A stretch of 64,000 nucleotides of DNA from Fibrobacter sp. GTDB lineage: Bacteria; Fibrobacterota; Fibrobacteria; Fibrobacterales; Fibrobacteraceae. The stretch's first letter is position 1; the number at the start of each line of letters is the position of its first letter. Shown here piece by piece: positions 9,017 through 18,266 of the stretch. Location: contig JAFVGH010000068.1 of assembly GCA_017475045.1 (NCBI GenBank), forward strand, positions 99,783 to 163,782, in the 5' to 3' direction. Both the position numbers and the translations under genes were made by a program. The notes under the pieces are model-generated. The model was given only the letters and a program-made list of their open reading frames with translations, made no database searches and was not told where the DNA came from.

Positions 9017-9975
9017 TGTACCCCCCGTGGACATCGGTTGAAGACGCTGCCCGTCTGTTACAAGACGGACAGGTCGTTGCTATACCTACAGAAACCGTTT
9101 ACGGCCTGGCAGGCAATGCCTATAACCCGGAGGCGCTGGCCAAGATTTTTGCGGCCAAGGAACGCCCTACCTTCGACCCCCTGATTGTCCATATAGCCGA
9201 CATCGCTCAGTTGCAGGATATCGCCCAAGACATTCCCGATGCAGCCTACCGACTAGCCGAAGCCTACTGGCCGGGCCCCATGACGCTGGTGCTCCCCAAG
9301 AAGGACTGCATTCCGGACCTGTGCACCAGCGGATTGCCGTCGGTGGCGGTGCGTTTCCCGTCGCACCCCATTGCCCAAGAAATTATCAAGAAATCGGGTC
9401 TGCCTCTTGCAGCCCCCAGTGCAAACCTGTTCAAGCATGTAAGCCCCACTACGGCTATGCATGTGGCCGAACAGCTGAGCGAACGCATTGCGGGCATTGT
9501 AGACGGAGGCCCCTGCCAGGTAGGCGTGGAAAGCGCCATTGTCTCCCTGCTTGGAGCGATTCCCACCATCCTAAGGCCAGGAGCCATTACCGCCGAAATG
9601 GTGGAGAATGTTCTCGGCAAAGTCAAGCTTGGCATTTCCAGTTCCAAGCCGGGCAAGCCCATGACGGCGCCAGGGCAGTGCGACACCCACTACAGACCGC
9701 AGGTACCGCTATATTATGGGCCAATAAAAAAAGACTACAAGTTGCCGACCCGAACCGTGAGAATTGCATTCGGGACGACAGAAGGTCCGATTCCAGCAAC
9801 TGTTAATTTGTCTAAAACTGGCGACCTGGTGGAAGCCACCGCCAAGCTATACGCCCTGATGCACGAACTGGACAGGCCTGAATACGACCTGATTCTGGTG
9901 GACCCTATTCCGGACACGGGACTGGGGATGGCGCTGAATGACAGGCTGCGGCGCGCGAGTATCAAGAAGTTTTAG
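9016..9975 (+). CDS. tsaC: Threonylcarbamoyl-AMP synthase, Sua5 type
   Basis: Makes threonylcarbamoyl-adenylate from Thr, bicarbonate and ATP, the first step of the t6A37 modification of ANN-decoding tRNAs. The YrdC-like domain is recognisable from AIPTETVYGLAGNAYN near residue 25, then KERPTFDPL, SVAVRFPSHP and AAPSANLFKHVSPTTA. At 319 residues it also has the extra C-terminal Sua5 domain after the linker GKPMTAPGQCDTHYRPQ, which short TsaC proteins lack. Its ATG overlaps the stop of the DUF349 gene (TGATG). The gene symbol is that of the function; the domain layout is the longer Sua5 form. No other t6A gene is in the window. Confidence 0.92.
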   Translation: MYPPWTSVEDAARLLQDGQVVAIPTETVYGLAGNAYNPEALAKIFAAKERPTFDPLIVHIADIAQLQDIAQDIPDAAYRLAEAYWPGPMTLVLPKKDCIPDLCTSGLPSVAVRFPSHPIAQEIIKKSGLPLAAPSANLFKHVSPTTAMHVAEQLSERIAGIVDGGPCQVGVESAIVSLLGAIPTILRPGAITAEMVENVLGKVKLGISSSKPGKPMTAPGQCDTHYRPQVPLYYGPIKKDYKLPTRTVRIAFGTTEGPIPATVNLSKTGDLVEATAKLYALMHELDRPEYDLILVDPIPDTGLGMALNDRLRRASIKKF

Positions 9976-10004
9976 TAAAGCACATGGATCCTCGCCGGAG
10001 TTTA

Positions 10005-10107
10005 CCCTGAGCGAAGTCGAAGGGCGTCGAAGATGACGTGGAGAGGCAAATGCGCATTCTCTCTCGTCTCTATCGCTACACTCCTGAGTTGATCGAAGAT
10101 GACGTGG
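10005..10107. repeat. Short repeats in the Sua5-DUF3332 convergent gap
   Basis: The gap holds CCCTGAGCGAAGTCGAAGGG (10005-10024), whose ends are complementary (CCCT/AGGG), followed by two copies of TCGAAGATGACGTGG (10027-10041 and 10093-10107). Sequences of this style are typical of short dispersed intergenic repeats. No gene is visible. Confidence 0.45.
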
Positions 10108-10144
10108 GGAAAAGCAAAGGGCCTCGGTAAATACCGAAGCCCTT
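10108..10144 (-). terminator. Rho-independent terminator of the DUF3332 gene
   Basis: A stem of about 12 bp (GGGC-x-TCGGTA paired with TACCGA-x-GCCC, one mismatch, 2-nt loop) followed on the minus strand by TTTGCTTTT. It lies 24 bp after the DUF3332 stop codon. Confidence 0.75.
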
Positions 10145-10167
10145 CGTTGTAATCTCAAGTAGTAGAA

Positions 10168-10605
10168 TTACTTTTCGATTTCGTACTGAGCAACCAGGTT
10201 GCCTTCAGCGTCAAGAGCGCGGACAACGTTTTCGTCGCGCTGGAGAGTGAGGTTAGCCTTTTCGCCGTTAGCAGCGGTCACTTCCACAGAGAGAGTACCG
10301 TCAGCATTCTTGACAGCGGCGATGGAGTTGCCCTGGTCATCCTTCTCGAAGTAGGAATCGCCAGAAGCGAGAGGGTTGGAGCCAGTCCAGAATTCGATGG
10401 TATTCAGCACAAGACCGTCCACGAGGAACAGGCAGATGCCGTACACCGGCAACCAGAACAGGATGAAGTGAACGATGGAGTTAATCCACTTGTCACCAAG
10501 GGTTCCGTTCCAATCGTGAAGCTTGTTGAAGCAAGCGTTCTTGCCATAGCAGCCGGAAAGAACGATCATGCCTGCGCAGAGAAGGGTAACAATACCTTTT
10601 TTCAT
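10168..10605 (-). CDS. DUF3332-family lipoprotein
   Basis: A 145-residue protein with a lipoprotein signal (LSGC, Cys19), a conserved Lys-Leu-His-Asp-Trp-Asn motif, and one long hydrophobic segment (about residues 45-70) containing FHILFWLPVYG-like residues. This arrangement is that of the DUF3332 family found in Bacteroidota and relatives; no biochemical function is known. The C-terminal 60 residues form a predicted beta-rich tail (SVEVTAANGEKANLTL). It has a clear ribosome site (AAGGAG, 8 bp before ATG) and its own terminator, so it is probably a single-gene unit. Confidence 0.75.
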   Translation of the reverse strand: MKKGIVTLLCAGMIVLSGCYGKNACFNKLHDWNGTLGDKWINSIVHFILFWLPVYGICLFLVDGLVLNTIEFWTGSNPLASGDSYFEKDDQGNSIAAVKNADGTLSVEVTAANGEKANLTLQRDENVVRALDAEGNLVAQYEIEK

Positions 10606-10830
10606 TGTTTTTTACTCCTTAAGGATTGAGTTTATCGTATTACGACGAAAAAAATATAACTAAAAGGGGGTAATTTTGGCTATACACATTAAAAAGGACT
10701 TATTTTTTTGATAAGGCTCACACATAGCTTAATATACGCATTTTATGCGTGGAATCGTAGGTCGTGTCCTCACCCCTATTGACCACATGCCACGGACTTC
10801 GTCATTTAATTAAATTCAATAAAAAACGAC

Positions 10831-12561
10831 ATGAAAGAAGCTAGAGCCGTAAAGTTTTCCCAAAGCACCATATTCAAGAGCCTATTGCTCCTGATTCTTT
10901 CTACGGCGTTGATAGCCACTATCAGTATCTTTTTCTTTGCCAGGGGCCAAATTAACACCCTGATTAGCTGGAGTAGCAACAACAACCGAGCCCAACTGCG
11001 GCAGATGGTCATCGCCGCAAACAACGAAATCCGCCTTTTCGCAAACCGCATTATCTTCTTGACCCATACAACCGAAATCCAGAGCCTAGACTCCGCCACA
11101 GCCGGGGCCTACCTGAACAGCGACAATATCGCCTCCCTTTTTAACAACGACGAAACAATTAACCTCTATGACGACGCAAATCACCTGATCTGCGAAAGGG
11201 AAAACGACTTCGCCGACGAAGAAGTCCATCTCCATACCGACATCACAAAGATACCCAAGCACAATTCCTACTTTGGCCCCTGGTGCATCGATGACGAACA
11301 TTCCATGCCGACCCGCATATTCGCATCAGAAGTCGTCAAGGACGGGAACAACCACGGCATCCTGCTTGCGAACTTTTCTTTTTCACGTCTAGAAAAATAC
11401 TTTGCCGACTGCAAGGTGGGGAAAAACGGATTCGTAATAGCCATCTCTGAAAAAGGCGAGATTCTGTACCTTCCCAGTTTCAAGGAAACGGGACGAAAAC
11501 TGATGAAAATCACGGACCTAGGCTTTGATCACTTTGATCCGCAAAGGTACGAAGTTCCAACGCCTTCCTTTGTCAAGCTCAAAAGTGGCAAGGAATACCT
11601 GGTCAACTATGAATACAGCCACCTTTTCCACTTTGGACTGCTTACACTACAACCCAGAAAAGAAATCGAGGACATGGCTTCGGCCATTAAAAAGTCCAGT
11701 CTGCTGTTCCTCATAGGCACATGCATTGTCACTTGCCTTATCTCGCTATGGATGTTCCTCATTTTAGGGAAGCCCCTGAACAAGCTGATTGGGCACATGA
11801 AAAAGATTACCAACGGCAATCTTGACGTTCCCGAAATTCGGTTCGGTGGACGCAATAACGAAGTGGGACAGCTTTCCAAGGCATTCAACATAATGTACGG
11901 CACCATCAGACGCCAGTTCAAGGAACTGCAATCCCATAGGGAAATCCTGGAACAGGAAGTTAACGAACGAACGCAGGAATTGGAAGAAGCCAACAAGAAA
12001 CTACGCATCATGTCCCGTACGGACGAACTGACAGAGCTTCCCAACCGTCGAAGCATTCACGAGTGTATCGAAAACGAGATTAGCCGCATTTCCAGGACAC
12101 GCAAGCCCCTGTGTTTTGTCTTTATCGACATTGACCATTTCAAGAAGATCAACGATACTTACGGGCATTCCTGTGGCGACGAGGTGCTGAAATCCGTAGC
12201 CAAAACCATACGCGGACTCTTGCGGAATTATGACATCGTGGGCAGGTACGGCGGCGAGGAATTTCTGGTTCTGCTCCCCGAGACAGACCTGGATGGAGCC
12301 ACCATAGTGGCAGAGAGGTTCCGAGAACAGGTAGAGGAACAGTCCATCAAGTATGCCGACTACCTCATCAATGTCACCATCACGCTGGGCGTTTCCAAAT
12401 ATGACGGACGTCTCGGTGCCGACCGCAGCATTCAAATGGCCGACAAAGCCCTTTACGAAGGCAAGGAAGCCGGCAGGAACAGGGTTGTGGTCTGGACCCC
12501 GGACAGGACATCCGAAGAAGATTACCGAGCCGCAGCCATAGAAATGGCCCGGCATAGATAA
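10831..12561 (+). CDS. Membrane diguanylate cyclase (Cache-HAMP-GGDEF)
   Basis: Makes the second messenger c-di-GMP from two GTP. The order is: TM helix at residues 10-33, a periplasmic sensor of about 250 residues with Cache/PAS-like features (YFGPWCIDDEHSMPTRIFASEVVKD), a second TM helix (SSLLFLIGTCIVTCLISLWMFLIL), a HAMP linker, a short coiled coil (EILEQEVNERTQELEEANKKL), and the GGDEF domain. The active-site loop is GGEEF (about residues 473-477), preceded by RNYD, which fits the RxxD inhibitory site, so product feedback is expected. No EAL or HD-GYP domain follows. Convergent with the metzincin gene, 1 bp apart. No clear Shine-Dalgarno precedes the ATG. Confidence 0.93.
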   Translation: MKEARAVKFSQSTIFKSLLLLILSTALIATISIFFFARGQINTLISWSSNNNRAQLRQMVIAANNEIRLFANRIIFLTHTTEIQSLDSATAGAYLNSDNIASLFNNDETINLYDDANHLICERENDFADEEVHLHTDITKIPKHNSYFGPWCIDDEHSMPTRIFASEVVKDGNNHGILLANFSFSRLEKYFADCKVGKNGFVIAISEKGEILYLPSFKETGRKLMKITDLGFDHFDPQRYEVPTPSFVKLKSGKEYLVNYEYSHLFHFGLLTLQPRKEIEDMASAIKKSSLLFLIGTCIVTCLISLWMFLILGKPLNKLIGHMKKITNGNLDVPEIRFGGRNNEVGQLSKAFNIMYGTIRRQFKELQSHREILEQEVNERTQELEEANKKLRIMSRTDELTELPNRRSIHECIENEISRISRTRKPLCFVFIDIDHFKKINDTYGHSCGDEVLKSVAKTIRGLLRNYDIVGRYGGEEFLVLLPETDLDGATIVAERFREQVEEQSIKYADYLINVTITLGVSKYDGRLGADRSIQMADKALYEGKEAGRNRVVVWTPDRTSEEDYRAAAIEMARHR

Positions 12562-12562
12562 G

Positions 12563-13882
12563 TTAATGAGGAATAAGCATTAAGTTTCGCTTTAGAAGCT
12601 TTAACTGCTGACCTGAAAAAGATTTCATTGTCTTTTCCGAGCTCACAGGAAACATAACCAGGTAGCCATCTGGGCAATCATCCGGATTGAACGCTATACT
12701 ATAGCCAGCGGCATCCATCATTTTATACGCTCGGTTCGGAACATAATAGTCCCGTGCACCCGTCGACTCGCCCTTCTTGTACAATCCGCTTCTCAAAAGT
12801 TCAGGACAAGAAGGCGTGTCCTCAAGGCCATCTTCCAAAATGGACAGGTCATGATAACCTTCTAGATCAGCCCAGGTGGATGTGGTGTGGCGAAGTCCAA
12901 AAAAATGTCCCGTTTCGTGAACTGCAATTTTTACAATTTCCGCTGCGGCAAGGGGGCGTTCTCCCGAAGCAGACAGCGCGTGGCTCCCAACAACCACCGT
13001 ACTACCCATGCCCCCAACGAGATTCGCGGCAAAGAGACCTGCAAAGCCGAGAACATTCAATTCTTCAATGCGATGTACAAGAACTATATCCAAGGCAGAT
13101 TCCACGCCCTTTGCAGGCCAATTTCCCAGTTCGGACAAGCTCATATCCTGTGAAGAAACCCCTGCATGCCAATGTTTATCCGATGGGTAATTCTGTCCAA
13201 GGGTCGGGTGATTTTCAGCCCGATTGACATAAATGGTATCAATAACAAAGGTCGAGTAATTTTCCCTGAACGCCCGAACTAGAAGTCTTGCAAGGCTATC
13301 CATAGAGGGAGCGCCTTCGATAGACTCTATAAGCCCCACCGATATCAGGTTCAAGGACAACGTGTCGGAATAAATTCCATCTCCTTCAAATTGGACATTA
13401 GGAGTCCGTCCCTTGTAATAGTCATCGTCTTCAACCAAAGTAAGCATCCACTCAGACCGCTGATTTTCCTCGCAAACAAAGGAAAAGACATACCGTCCGC
13501 CAGAGATTTGTGGCTTTAGCGTCTCTATTTTGGACATTCCATACTTTCCATTTGGGGTCGGGTAAACGCGGAATAATTGCATTTTCGGAGCCTCGTGGGT
13601 GGAATCAACCCCGAACGAAAGCTTATAATGCCCGCCTGGATGAACAACCATCATAATACCCGTAGAAAGATGAGCATCAACGGAATCTCCCAGCGCCAGG
13701 TCATTGGGAAAAATGGCAAAAAGGTCTTCGTCCCTAGGGTAAACGATCTTTTCCGGGTCAGATGGTTCGGAACAACCATCCAAGGAAAAAAGAAAGATGA
13801 AAAAAATGAACAGGGGCCAGGCTTTTTTTGCAACAAAAAAGCGTCTTATACAAAGAGGAGCAAAAAAAGTATGCCGAGCCAT
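12563..13882 (-). CDS. Metzincin-like zinc metalloprotease lipoprotein
   Basis: Predicted surface lipoprotein (hydrophobic signal FIFFIFLFSLDGC) with a C-terminal zinc protease domain. The motif HETGHFFGLRH follows the metzincin consensus HExxHxxGxxH, giving three His ligands and the catalytic Glu; MMDAAG about 70 residues later is a plausible Met-turn. The N-terminal part (about 250 residues) is beta-rich and unrecognised. No serralysin-type RTX repeats are present, so it is not a type I-secreted enzyme. The start is set at the ATG at 13882: TAACTT ends six bases upstream and no Shine-Dalgarno is present; a TTG six bases further up is the alternative. Its start is 41 bp from the comEC start, in divergent orientation. 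Substrate unknown. Confidence 0.8.
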   Translation of the reverse strand: MARHTFFAPLCIRRFFVAKKAWPLFIFFIFLFSLDGCSEPSDPEKIVYPRDEDLFAIFPNDLALGDSVDAHLSTGIMMVVHPGGHYKLSFGVDSTHEAPKMQLFRVYPTPNGKYGMSKIETLKPQISGGRYVFSFVCEENQRSEWMLTLVEDDDYYKGRTPNVQFEGDGIYSDTLSLNLISVGLIESIEGAPSMDSLARLLVRAFRENYSTFVIDTIYVNRAENHPTLGQNYPSDKHWHAGVSSQDMSLSELGNWPAKGVESALDIVLVHRIEELNVLGFAGLFAANLVGGMGSTVVVGSHALSASGERPLAAAEIVKIAVHETGHFFGLRHTTSTWADLEGYHDLSILEDGLEDTPSCPELLRSGLYKKGESTGARDYYVPNRAYKMMDAAGYSIAFNPDDCPDGYLVMFPVSSEKTMKSFSGQQLKLLKRNLMLIPH

Positions 13883-13888
13883 GCCCAA

Positions 13889-13894
13889 AAGTTA
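13889..13894 (-). promoter_or_regulatory. Candidate -10 box of a leaderless metzincin mRNA
   Basis: TAACTT, then TTGGGC, then ATG on the minus strand. The spacing would start the mRNA at the ATG. Confidence 0.35.
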
Positions 13895-13923
13895 CAAAAA
13901 CAAGCCCCACAGGATTACACAAG

Positions 13924-16293
13924 ATGACGTTTTTTTCTTCTTTTCGAGAATTAGCAAGTCCACTGGCAGGGAAACCTGCCCTGGTCGCCGCACTGACACT
14001 AATGGTGACCATTGCCGCAATGGAAAAGCCTCAATACGGGGCTATTCTTTTGATTTTAATGTGGGCGCTGGTCCATACTTTTGGAAGGTTCCTCCAGAAG
14101 GTCGTTCTTGTGGCTTTGCTGGCGGGAATAGCGAGTATTTTTTGGGGGTCGGTAGCAGAGGTGCCAGGAAATCTGGTCGCAGAGGTGCCGCCCAGTGAAG
14201 GCTGCGGGACCGTTGAGGCAGTGCTCCCCCGAAGTAACGGGGCGGCGTTTATTGTAAAGTCAACAATCCCCGACAGCAATAGTTATTGCAAAAATGGTGC
14301 CAAAACGGCACGCGTGCGGCTTACTGAAAAGCGGGAGTTGCCCCGTGTGCCGGAGCCCGGAGATTCCATCTGCTACGAAGCGGCCTGGTACCCGGTGGAG
14401 CCTCCGACGGTTCCCGGGGCGTTTGATACCCGCAAGTGGCTGGAGGGCCAGGGACTCGTGGCCTACGGAAAGTTCAAACATTGGAAAAGCTGGCGGGGCA
14501 GTTGGAATCCCGAGCGGAGCTTTTACCATTTCAGGAACTGGATTAAGGCAAGGCTCTCCCGGTTTTTGGACCCGGCGGAAACAGGGCTCTTGATGGGGCT
14601 CCTGGCCGGGGACAGGAGCGGCATACCCGAGGCCCTACGGAGCGATTTCCAGCGGTCGGGACTAGTGCACGTTCTAGCAATTAGTGGTTTCCATGTTGTT
14701 TTGCTGGCAGGGCTCCTGATGACGTTTCTGAAGGCGACGGGACTCCCCCACAGGATTGTGCGAGTGGTGGGAATACTGCTCCTGGCCATCTACGTGCCTG
14801 TTACCGGAGGCTCCCCTGCGGTGACCCGTGCCGTCATCATGTTTGCCGTACCGCAAGTGGGCATGCTTTTCCAACGGCCGGCGAGTGCGCTGAACAGCCT
14901 GGGAGTGGCTCTGATCGTTATACTCTTGCCGAACCCCCAGGTACTCTGGAATCCGGGCTTCCAGCTTTCGGCGGCTGCCACCGTGGGAATCATTCTCGGT
15001 TCCAGCCACAATCCCTTAAGGGCCTTACCCGAAACCCTTTCTAAAAACAGGCTATGGGGCAAGTTCCAGAGTTTTATACTGGAGCCTACCTACACCACCG
15101 TTTGCGCCACCTTGGCGACGGCGCCCTTCCTGATTTACCATTTCAAGACCCTGGCTCCCCTGGCCTGGCTCGGGAATATTGTCATCGTGCCGCTGATTTC
15201 TTGGGGCATGGAGGCGGGGCTTTTTGCGCTGCTGTCGCCCTTCGACTTTCTGACGGAGACCTTCTGTAGCGCCGCCTCGGTTATGCTTAGGTGCGCGAGC
15301 CTACTGACACGCCTACTTTCCGATTCCTCGGTGGCTTCGGTAACAGTGGGGCCCTACCCGCCCTTTGTGCTGTTGCTGATGGGATTTGTATTTGCGCTAC
15401 TCCCCAGCACCCGCAGGAGCCGGCTGGGAGGAATATTGTTTGTCTTAGGCATTTTATTTTTCAGTTGCTTCTATCTTGTGTGTAGCTATAGGGATGTGGC
15501 ACGCCCCTCCTGGAAACTGACCGCCATCGATATCGGGCAAGGAGATGCCATCTTGATCACCACGCCCTCGGGCAGGAACATTCTGATTGATAGCGGGCCA
15601 AACGACCGCAGGGATTCCGGCAAGGACATTATCGTGCCGTTCCTGCGACACTCGGGAATCCTTACGCTGGATGCTCTTGTGGTGACCCACGCCGATGCGG
15701 ACCATTTCGGAGGGGCACTCGGAATTGTGGGGAGTTTTCCTGTAAAGGAACTCTGGGTCAGCGAATGCGCAAGGCTGGAGCCCAAACCCGCCTGGATTAA
15801 AACCATGGCCGTGGCGCTAGAACGGGGAATTCCCCTGCGAGATATCGGCAGGGGCTTCACCTGGTCGGACAATTCCATGGAAATCCGGGCGCTCCATCCG
15901 GTGTCTGCAGGAACATGCGGCGAAACCAACGAAGAAAGCATAACCTTCCGGGTGAAGGGCCTGGGGCATTCTGCCGTGCTGACCGGCGACCTGACGGTGG
16001 CGGGAGAAAGAAAAATCCTGAAGTCGGGAATGTTCCTTAAGAGCGATGTGCTGAAGCTGGGCCATCACGGCAGCAAGACCTCTAGCAGCCGGAACTTTTT
16101 GACGGCGGTAGGGCCAAAGCTGGCCCTGGTTTCTAGCGGCCGGAAAAACAGGTTCCGTCACCCCCACAAGCAGGTCACGGACCGGCTGGACTCCCTGAGC
16201 ATTCCTTACCTGAACACAGCAAAACGCGGGACCATCACCGTGCAGTTCACCCCCGACACCATGCTGGTGGAGACCATGCTACCGGGGGAATAA
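13924..16293 (+). CDS. comEC: ComEC/Rec2 DNA-uptake channel
   Basis: Inner-membrane channel that carries single-stranded DNA into the cytoplasm during natural transformation. The 789 residues show the full architecture: N-terminal hydrophobic helices with a soluble DUF4131-like domain, the Competence domain (LLMGLLAGDRSGIPEALRS; HVLAISGFHVVLLAG; multi-TM), and a C-terminal metallo-beta-lactamase-like domain starting DIGQGDAILITTPSG with metal site THADADHFGG and later KLGHHGS. I start it at the ATG at 13924; an in-frame start at 13828 would add 32 polar residues and run into the divergent protease gene. It abuts hisN convergently (2 bp). Together with pilT-pilC elsewhere in the window, competence is plausible but not shown. 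Confidence 0.93.
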   Translation: MTFFSSFRELASPLAGKPALVAALTLMVTIAAMEKPQYGAILLILMWALVHTFGRFLQKVVLVALLAGIASIFWGSVAEVPGNLVAEVPPSEGCGTVEAVLPRSNGAAFIVKSTIPDSNSYCKNGAKTARVRLTEKRELPRVPEPGDSICYEAAWYPVEPPTVPGAFDTRKWLEGQGLVAYGKFKHWKSWRGSWNPERSFYHFRNWIKARLSRFLDPAETGLLMGLLAGDRSGIPEALRSDFQRSGLVHVLAISGFHVVLLAGLLMTFLKATGLPHRIVRVVGILLLAIYVPVTGGSPAVTRAVIMFAVPQVGMLFQRPASALNSLGVALIVILLPNPQVLWNPGFQLSAAATVGIILGSSHNPLRALPETLSKNRLWGKFQSFILEPTYTTVCATLATAPFLIYHFKTLAPLAWLGNIVIVPLISWGMEAGLFALLSPFDFLTETFCSAASVMLRCASLLTRLLSDSSVASVTVGPYPPFVLLLMGFVFALLPSTRRSRLGGILFVLGILFFSCFYLVCSYRDVARPSWKLTAIDIGQGDAILITTPSGRNILIDSGPNDRRDSGKDIIVPFLRHSGILTLDALVVTHADADHFGGALGIVGSFPVKELWVSECARLEPKPAWIKTMAVALERGIPLRDIGRGFTWSDNSMEIRALHPVSAGTCGETNEESITFRVKGLGHSAVLTGDLTVAGERKILKSGMFLKSDVLKLGHHGSKTSSSRNFLTAVGPKLALVSSGRKNRFRHPHKQVTDRLDSLSIPYLNTAKRGTITVQFTPDTMLVETMLPGE

Positions 16294-16295
16294 TT

Positions 16296-17111
16296 TTACC
16301 GGCCGTTCAGCAGGATTCGGGCGGGGTTGTGGAGGATGCCGTTGGAGGCGATGGAGCTGTAGCCTTCGTGGACAGAGGCGATGGGGTGACCCGCTTCATC
16401 AAAGAGGTTCGACTCCCCTTCGATGGTAGTGAACTTTCCGCCCGCTTCCTGGAACAGCAGCGGATAAGCGGCGATGTCCCACAGGGAGACAACAGGGTCC
16501 ACCATCACTTCGGCACGGCCCGATGCCACCAGGTAATAGCCATAGCAATCGCCCCAACCGCGGTAAAGGTTTGCACTCCGGCGAAGTTTCGCGAAGCCCT
16601 CGCCAAAGCCCACCGTTTCCATGGTATTCACCGTTCCCGAAAGTACCAGGGCGTCAGCCAAAGAATGAACTCTAGAGCAGCGAACCGGGTTCCCGTCTAG
16701 GAAGGCTCCGCCGTCTTGAACCGCCCACACGGCGCTATGCAGGGCCGGTATGCGGATGACGCTTGCCACGGGGACGTTCTTACGGTAAAGGGCGATTAGC
16801 GTGCCGAAAAGGGGAACGCCACGAATAAAAGACTTGGTGCCATCGATGGGGTCCACAATCCAGCGGTATTCCTTGTCCGAAAGGCCGTCGCCAAATTCCT
16901 CACCCAAGACGCCAAAGTCAGGCGTCTCCTTGAGCCAGAATTCACGGAGCAGTTCTTCGGTGCTCTTGTCGGCGAGGGTCACGGGAGTCCTGTCCGCTTT
17001 CCACTCAACGCTCAGCCCTTTCCTAAAATACTTTAGGATGTTCTCTTCGGCCATCTCAGAGGCCTTGAGTGCAATTCTCAGAAGATCCATGTTTGTAGCG
17101 GTTGCAGGCAT
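16296..17111 (-). CDS. hisN: Histidinol-phosphatase, inositol-monophosphatase family
   Basis: A Mg-dependent phosphatase of the inositol-monophosphatase superfamily, 271 residues. Signature motifs are present: LGEEFGDG (metal-binding Glu), WIVDPIDGTKSFIRG (Asp-Pro-Ile-Asp-Gly-Thr) and a later SLWDIAA. The -TKSF- version of the motif is typical of the histidinol-phosphatase (HisN) branch. Its start codon directly abuts the stop of hisC, so it is the second gene of a hisC-hisN operon, which strongly supports the penultimate-phosphate role in histidine synthesis over inositol metabolism. Confidence 0.88.
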   Translation of the reverse strand: MPATATNMDLLRIALKASEMAEENILKYFRKGLSVEWKADRTPVTLADKSTEELLREFWLKETPDFGVLGEEFGDGLSDKEYRWIVDPIDGTKSFIRGVPLFGTLIALYRKNVPVASVIRIPALHSAVWAVQDGGAFLDGNPVRCSRVHSLADALVLSGTVNTMETVGFGEGFAKLRRSANLYRGWGDCYGYYLVASGRAEVMVDPVVSLWDIAAYPLLFQEAGGKFTTIEGESNLFDEAGHPIASVHEGYSSIASNGILHNPARILLNGR

Positions 17112-18203
17112 CTAGACCTCCTCTTTCCACTTTTTGACTAGGGCGATTAGAAGTTCATTCTCTTCGGGCTTGCCCACCGTAACACGCACATGTTCAGGCA
17201 TGCCAAAACTGGTAAGCCCGCGGATAATCATACCGTTCTGTTCCAAGAATGCCACAAGTTCCTTGGCCTTAGCGCCAATGTGTACGCAAATAAAGTTTGC
17301 CTGTGTGGGCAGCACCTTGAAGCCGAGGCCTTCAAAGGCCTTGTCCAAAAAGGCGATTCCCTCGGCGTTCATCTTGCGAGTTGCCTCTACGTGGTCGGTG
17401 TCGCCAAGGGCGGCGATGGCAGCTACCTGAGCAGCCTGGTTCACGTCAAAGGGGGGCTTCACCTTCCACAAGTGACGGACCACTTCGGCACTGGCCATGG
17501 CATAGCCTACGCGAAGACCAGCCAAACCGTAAATCTTACTGAAGGTGCGGTTGATAAACAGGTTGGGAAATTCATCAAGGGCCCCCACCAGCTTGGGATA
17601 GTCGGGAGCCGTGGCAAATTCGGAATAGGCTTCGTCCAAAAAGACAAGCACATTCTTCGGGACATTCTTCAAGAAGTCGCGAATTTCAACCTCGTTATAA
17701 TAAAGGCCCGTAGGATTGTTGGGGTTGCAAATGAAAACCACGCGGGTCTTCTCATTCACGGCCTTCGCAAGCTCGTCAAGACTCGTCTTGGACTCGCCCG
17801 CACCCACGCCAATGAATTCCGCCCCGTTGGAAAGAGTGGTAAACTTGTAGACGGAGAAAGTGGGCGTGATGGCCACGCAGTTGTCGCCCTGACGGATAAA
17901 GGCCTTACCTACCATGTCGATAATTTCGTCGGAGCCGTTGCCCACCACGATCTGTTCCGTCTTGACACCGAACTTTTCAGCCAAGGCACGAATCATGGAG
18001 GGTGCGTCGCCACGGGGATAAAGGTGCAGACTGTCCGCAATCTTATGGAAGGCCTCCACCGCCTTGGGAGATGCCCCAAGCGGGTTTTCGTTAGACGCCA
18101 ACTTCACCACTTTGGTGAGGCCGTAGCGTTCACGGATTTCTTCGATGGATTTTCCAGGAACGTAATCAGATAGCTTGGAAAGTTCTGGACGCGGTTCAAT
18201 CAT
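17112..18203 (-). CDS. hisC: Histidinol-phosphate aminotransferase
   Basis: PLP enzyme that transfers the amino group from Glu to imidazole-acetol phosphate in histidine synthesis. Fold type I signatures: LASNENPLGASPKAV near the N-terminus, VGNGSDEIID, CNPNNPTG, FLDEAYSEF, and the PLP lysine in RTFSKIYGLAGLRVGYA. The length (363 aa) is normal. The ATG at 18203 is chosen because AGAGGTG lies four bases upstream; a longer start at 18227 has no such site. hisN follows without a gap, while hisF lies apart at 25.7 kb, so histidine genes are scattered. Confidence 0.95.
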   Translation of the reverse strand: MIEPRPELSKLSDYVPGKSIEEIRERYGLTKVVKLASNENPLGASPKAVEAFHKIADSLHLYPRGDAPSMIRALAEKFGVKTEQIVVGNGSDEIIDMVGKAFIRQGDNCVAITPTFSVYKFTTLSNGAEFIGVGAGESKTSLDELAKAVNEKTRVVFICNPNNPTGLYYNEVEIRDFLKNVPKNVLVFLDEAYSEFATAPDYPKLVGALDEFPNLFINRTFSKIYGLAGLRVGYAMASAEVVRHLWKVKPPFDVNQAAQVAAIAALGDTDHVEATRKMNAEGIAFLDKAFEGLGFKVLPTQANFICVHIGAKAKELVAFLEQNGMIIRGLTSFGMPEHVRVTVGKPEENELLIALVKKWKEEV

Positions 18204-18252
18204 ATTCACCTCTTTTCGCGAAACCAAATCTAGTAATTCCGCAGGAATATTT

Positions 18253-18258
18253 TAAATT
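18253..18258 (+). promoter_or_regulatory. Candidate -10 box of a leaderless mRNA
   Basis: TAAATT, eight bases, then the ATG at 18267. No Shine-Dalgarno lies between. Confidence 0.3.
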
Positions 18259-18266
18259 TGGACATC

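Noticed and set aside
10745..10813. Short ATG frame (about 22 codons) upstream of the diguanylate cyclase
   Set aside because: No Shine-Dalgarno, no conservation signal and no known leader-peptide feature.
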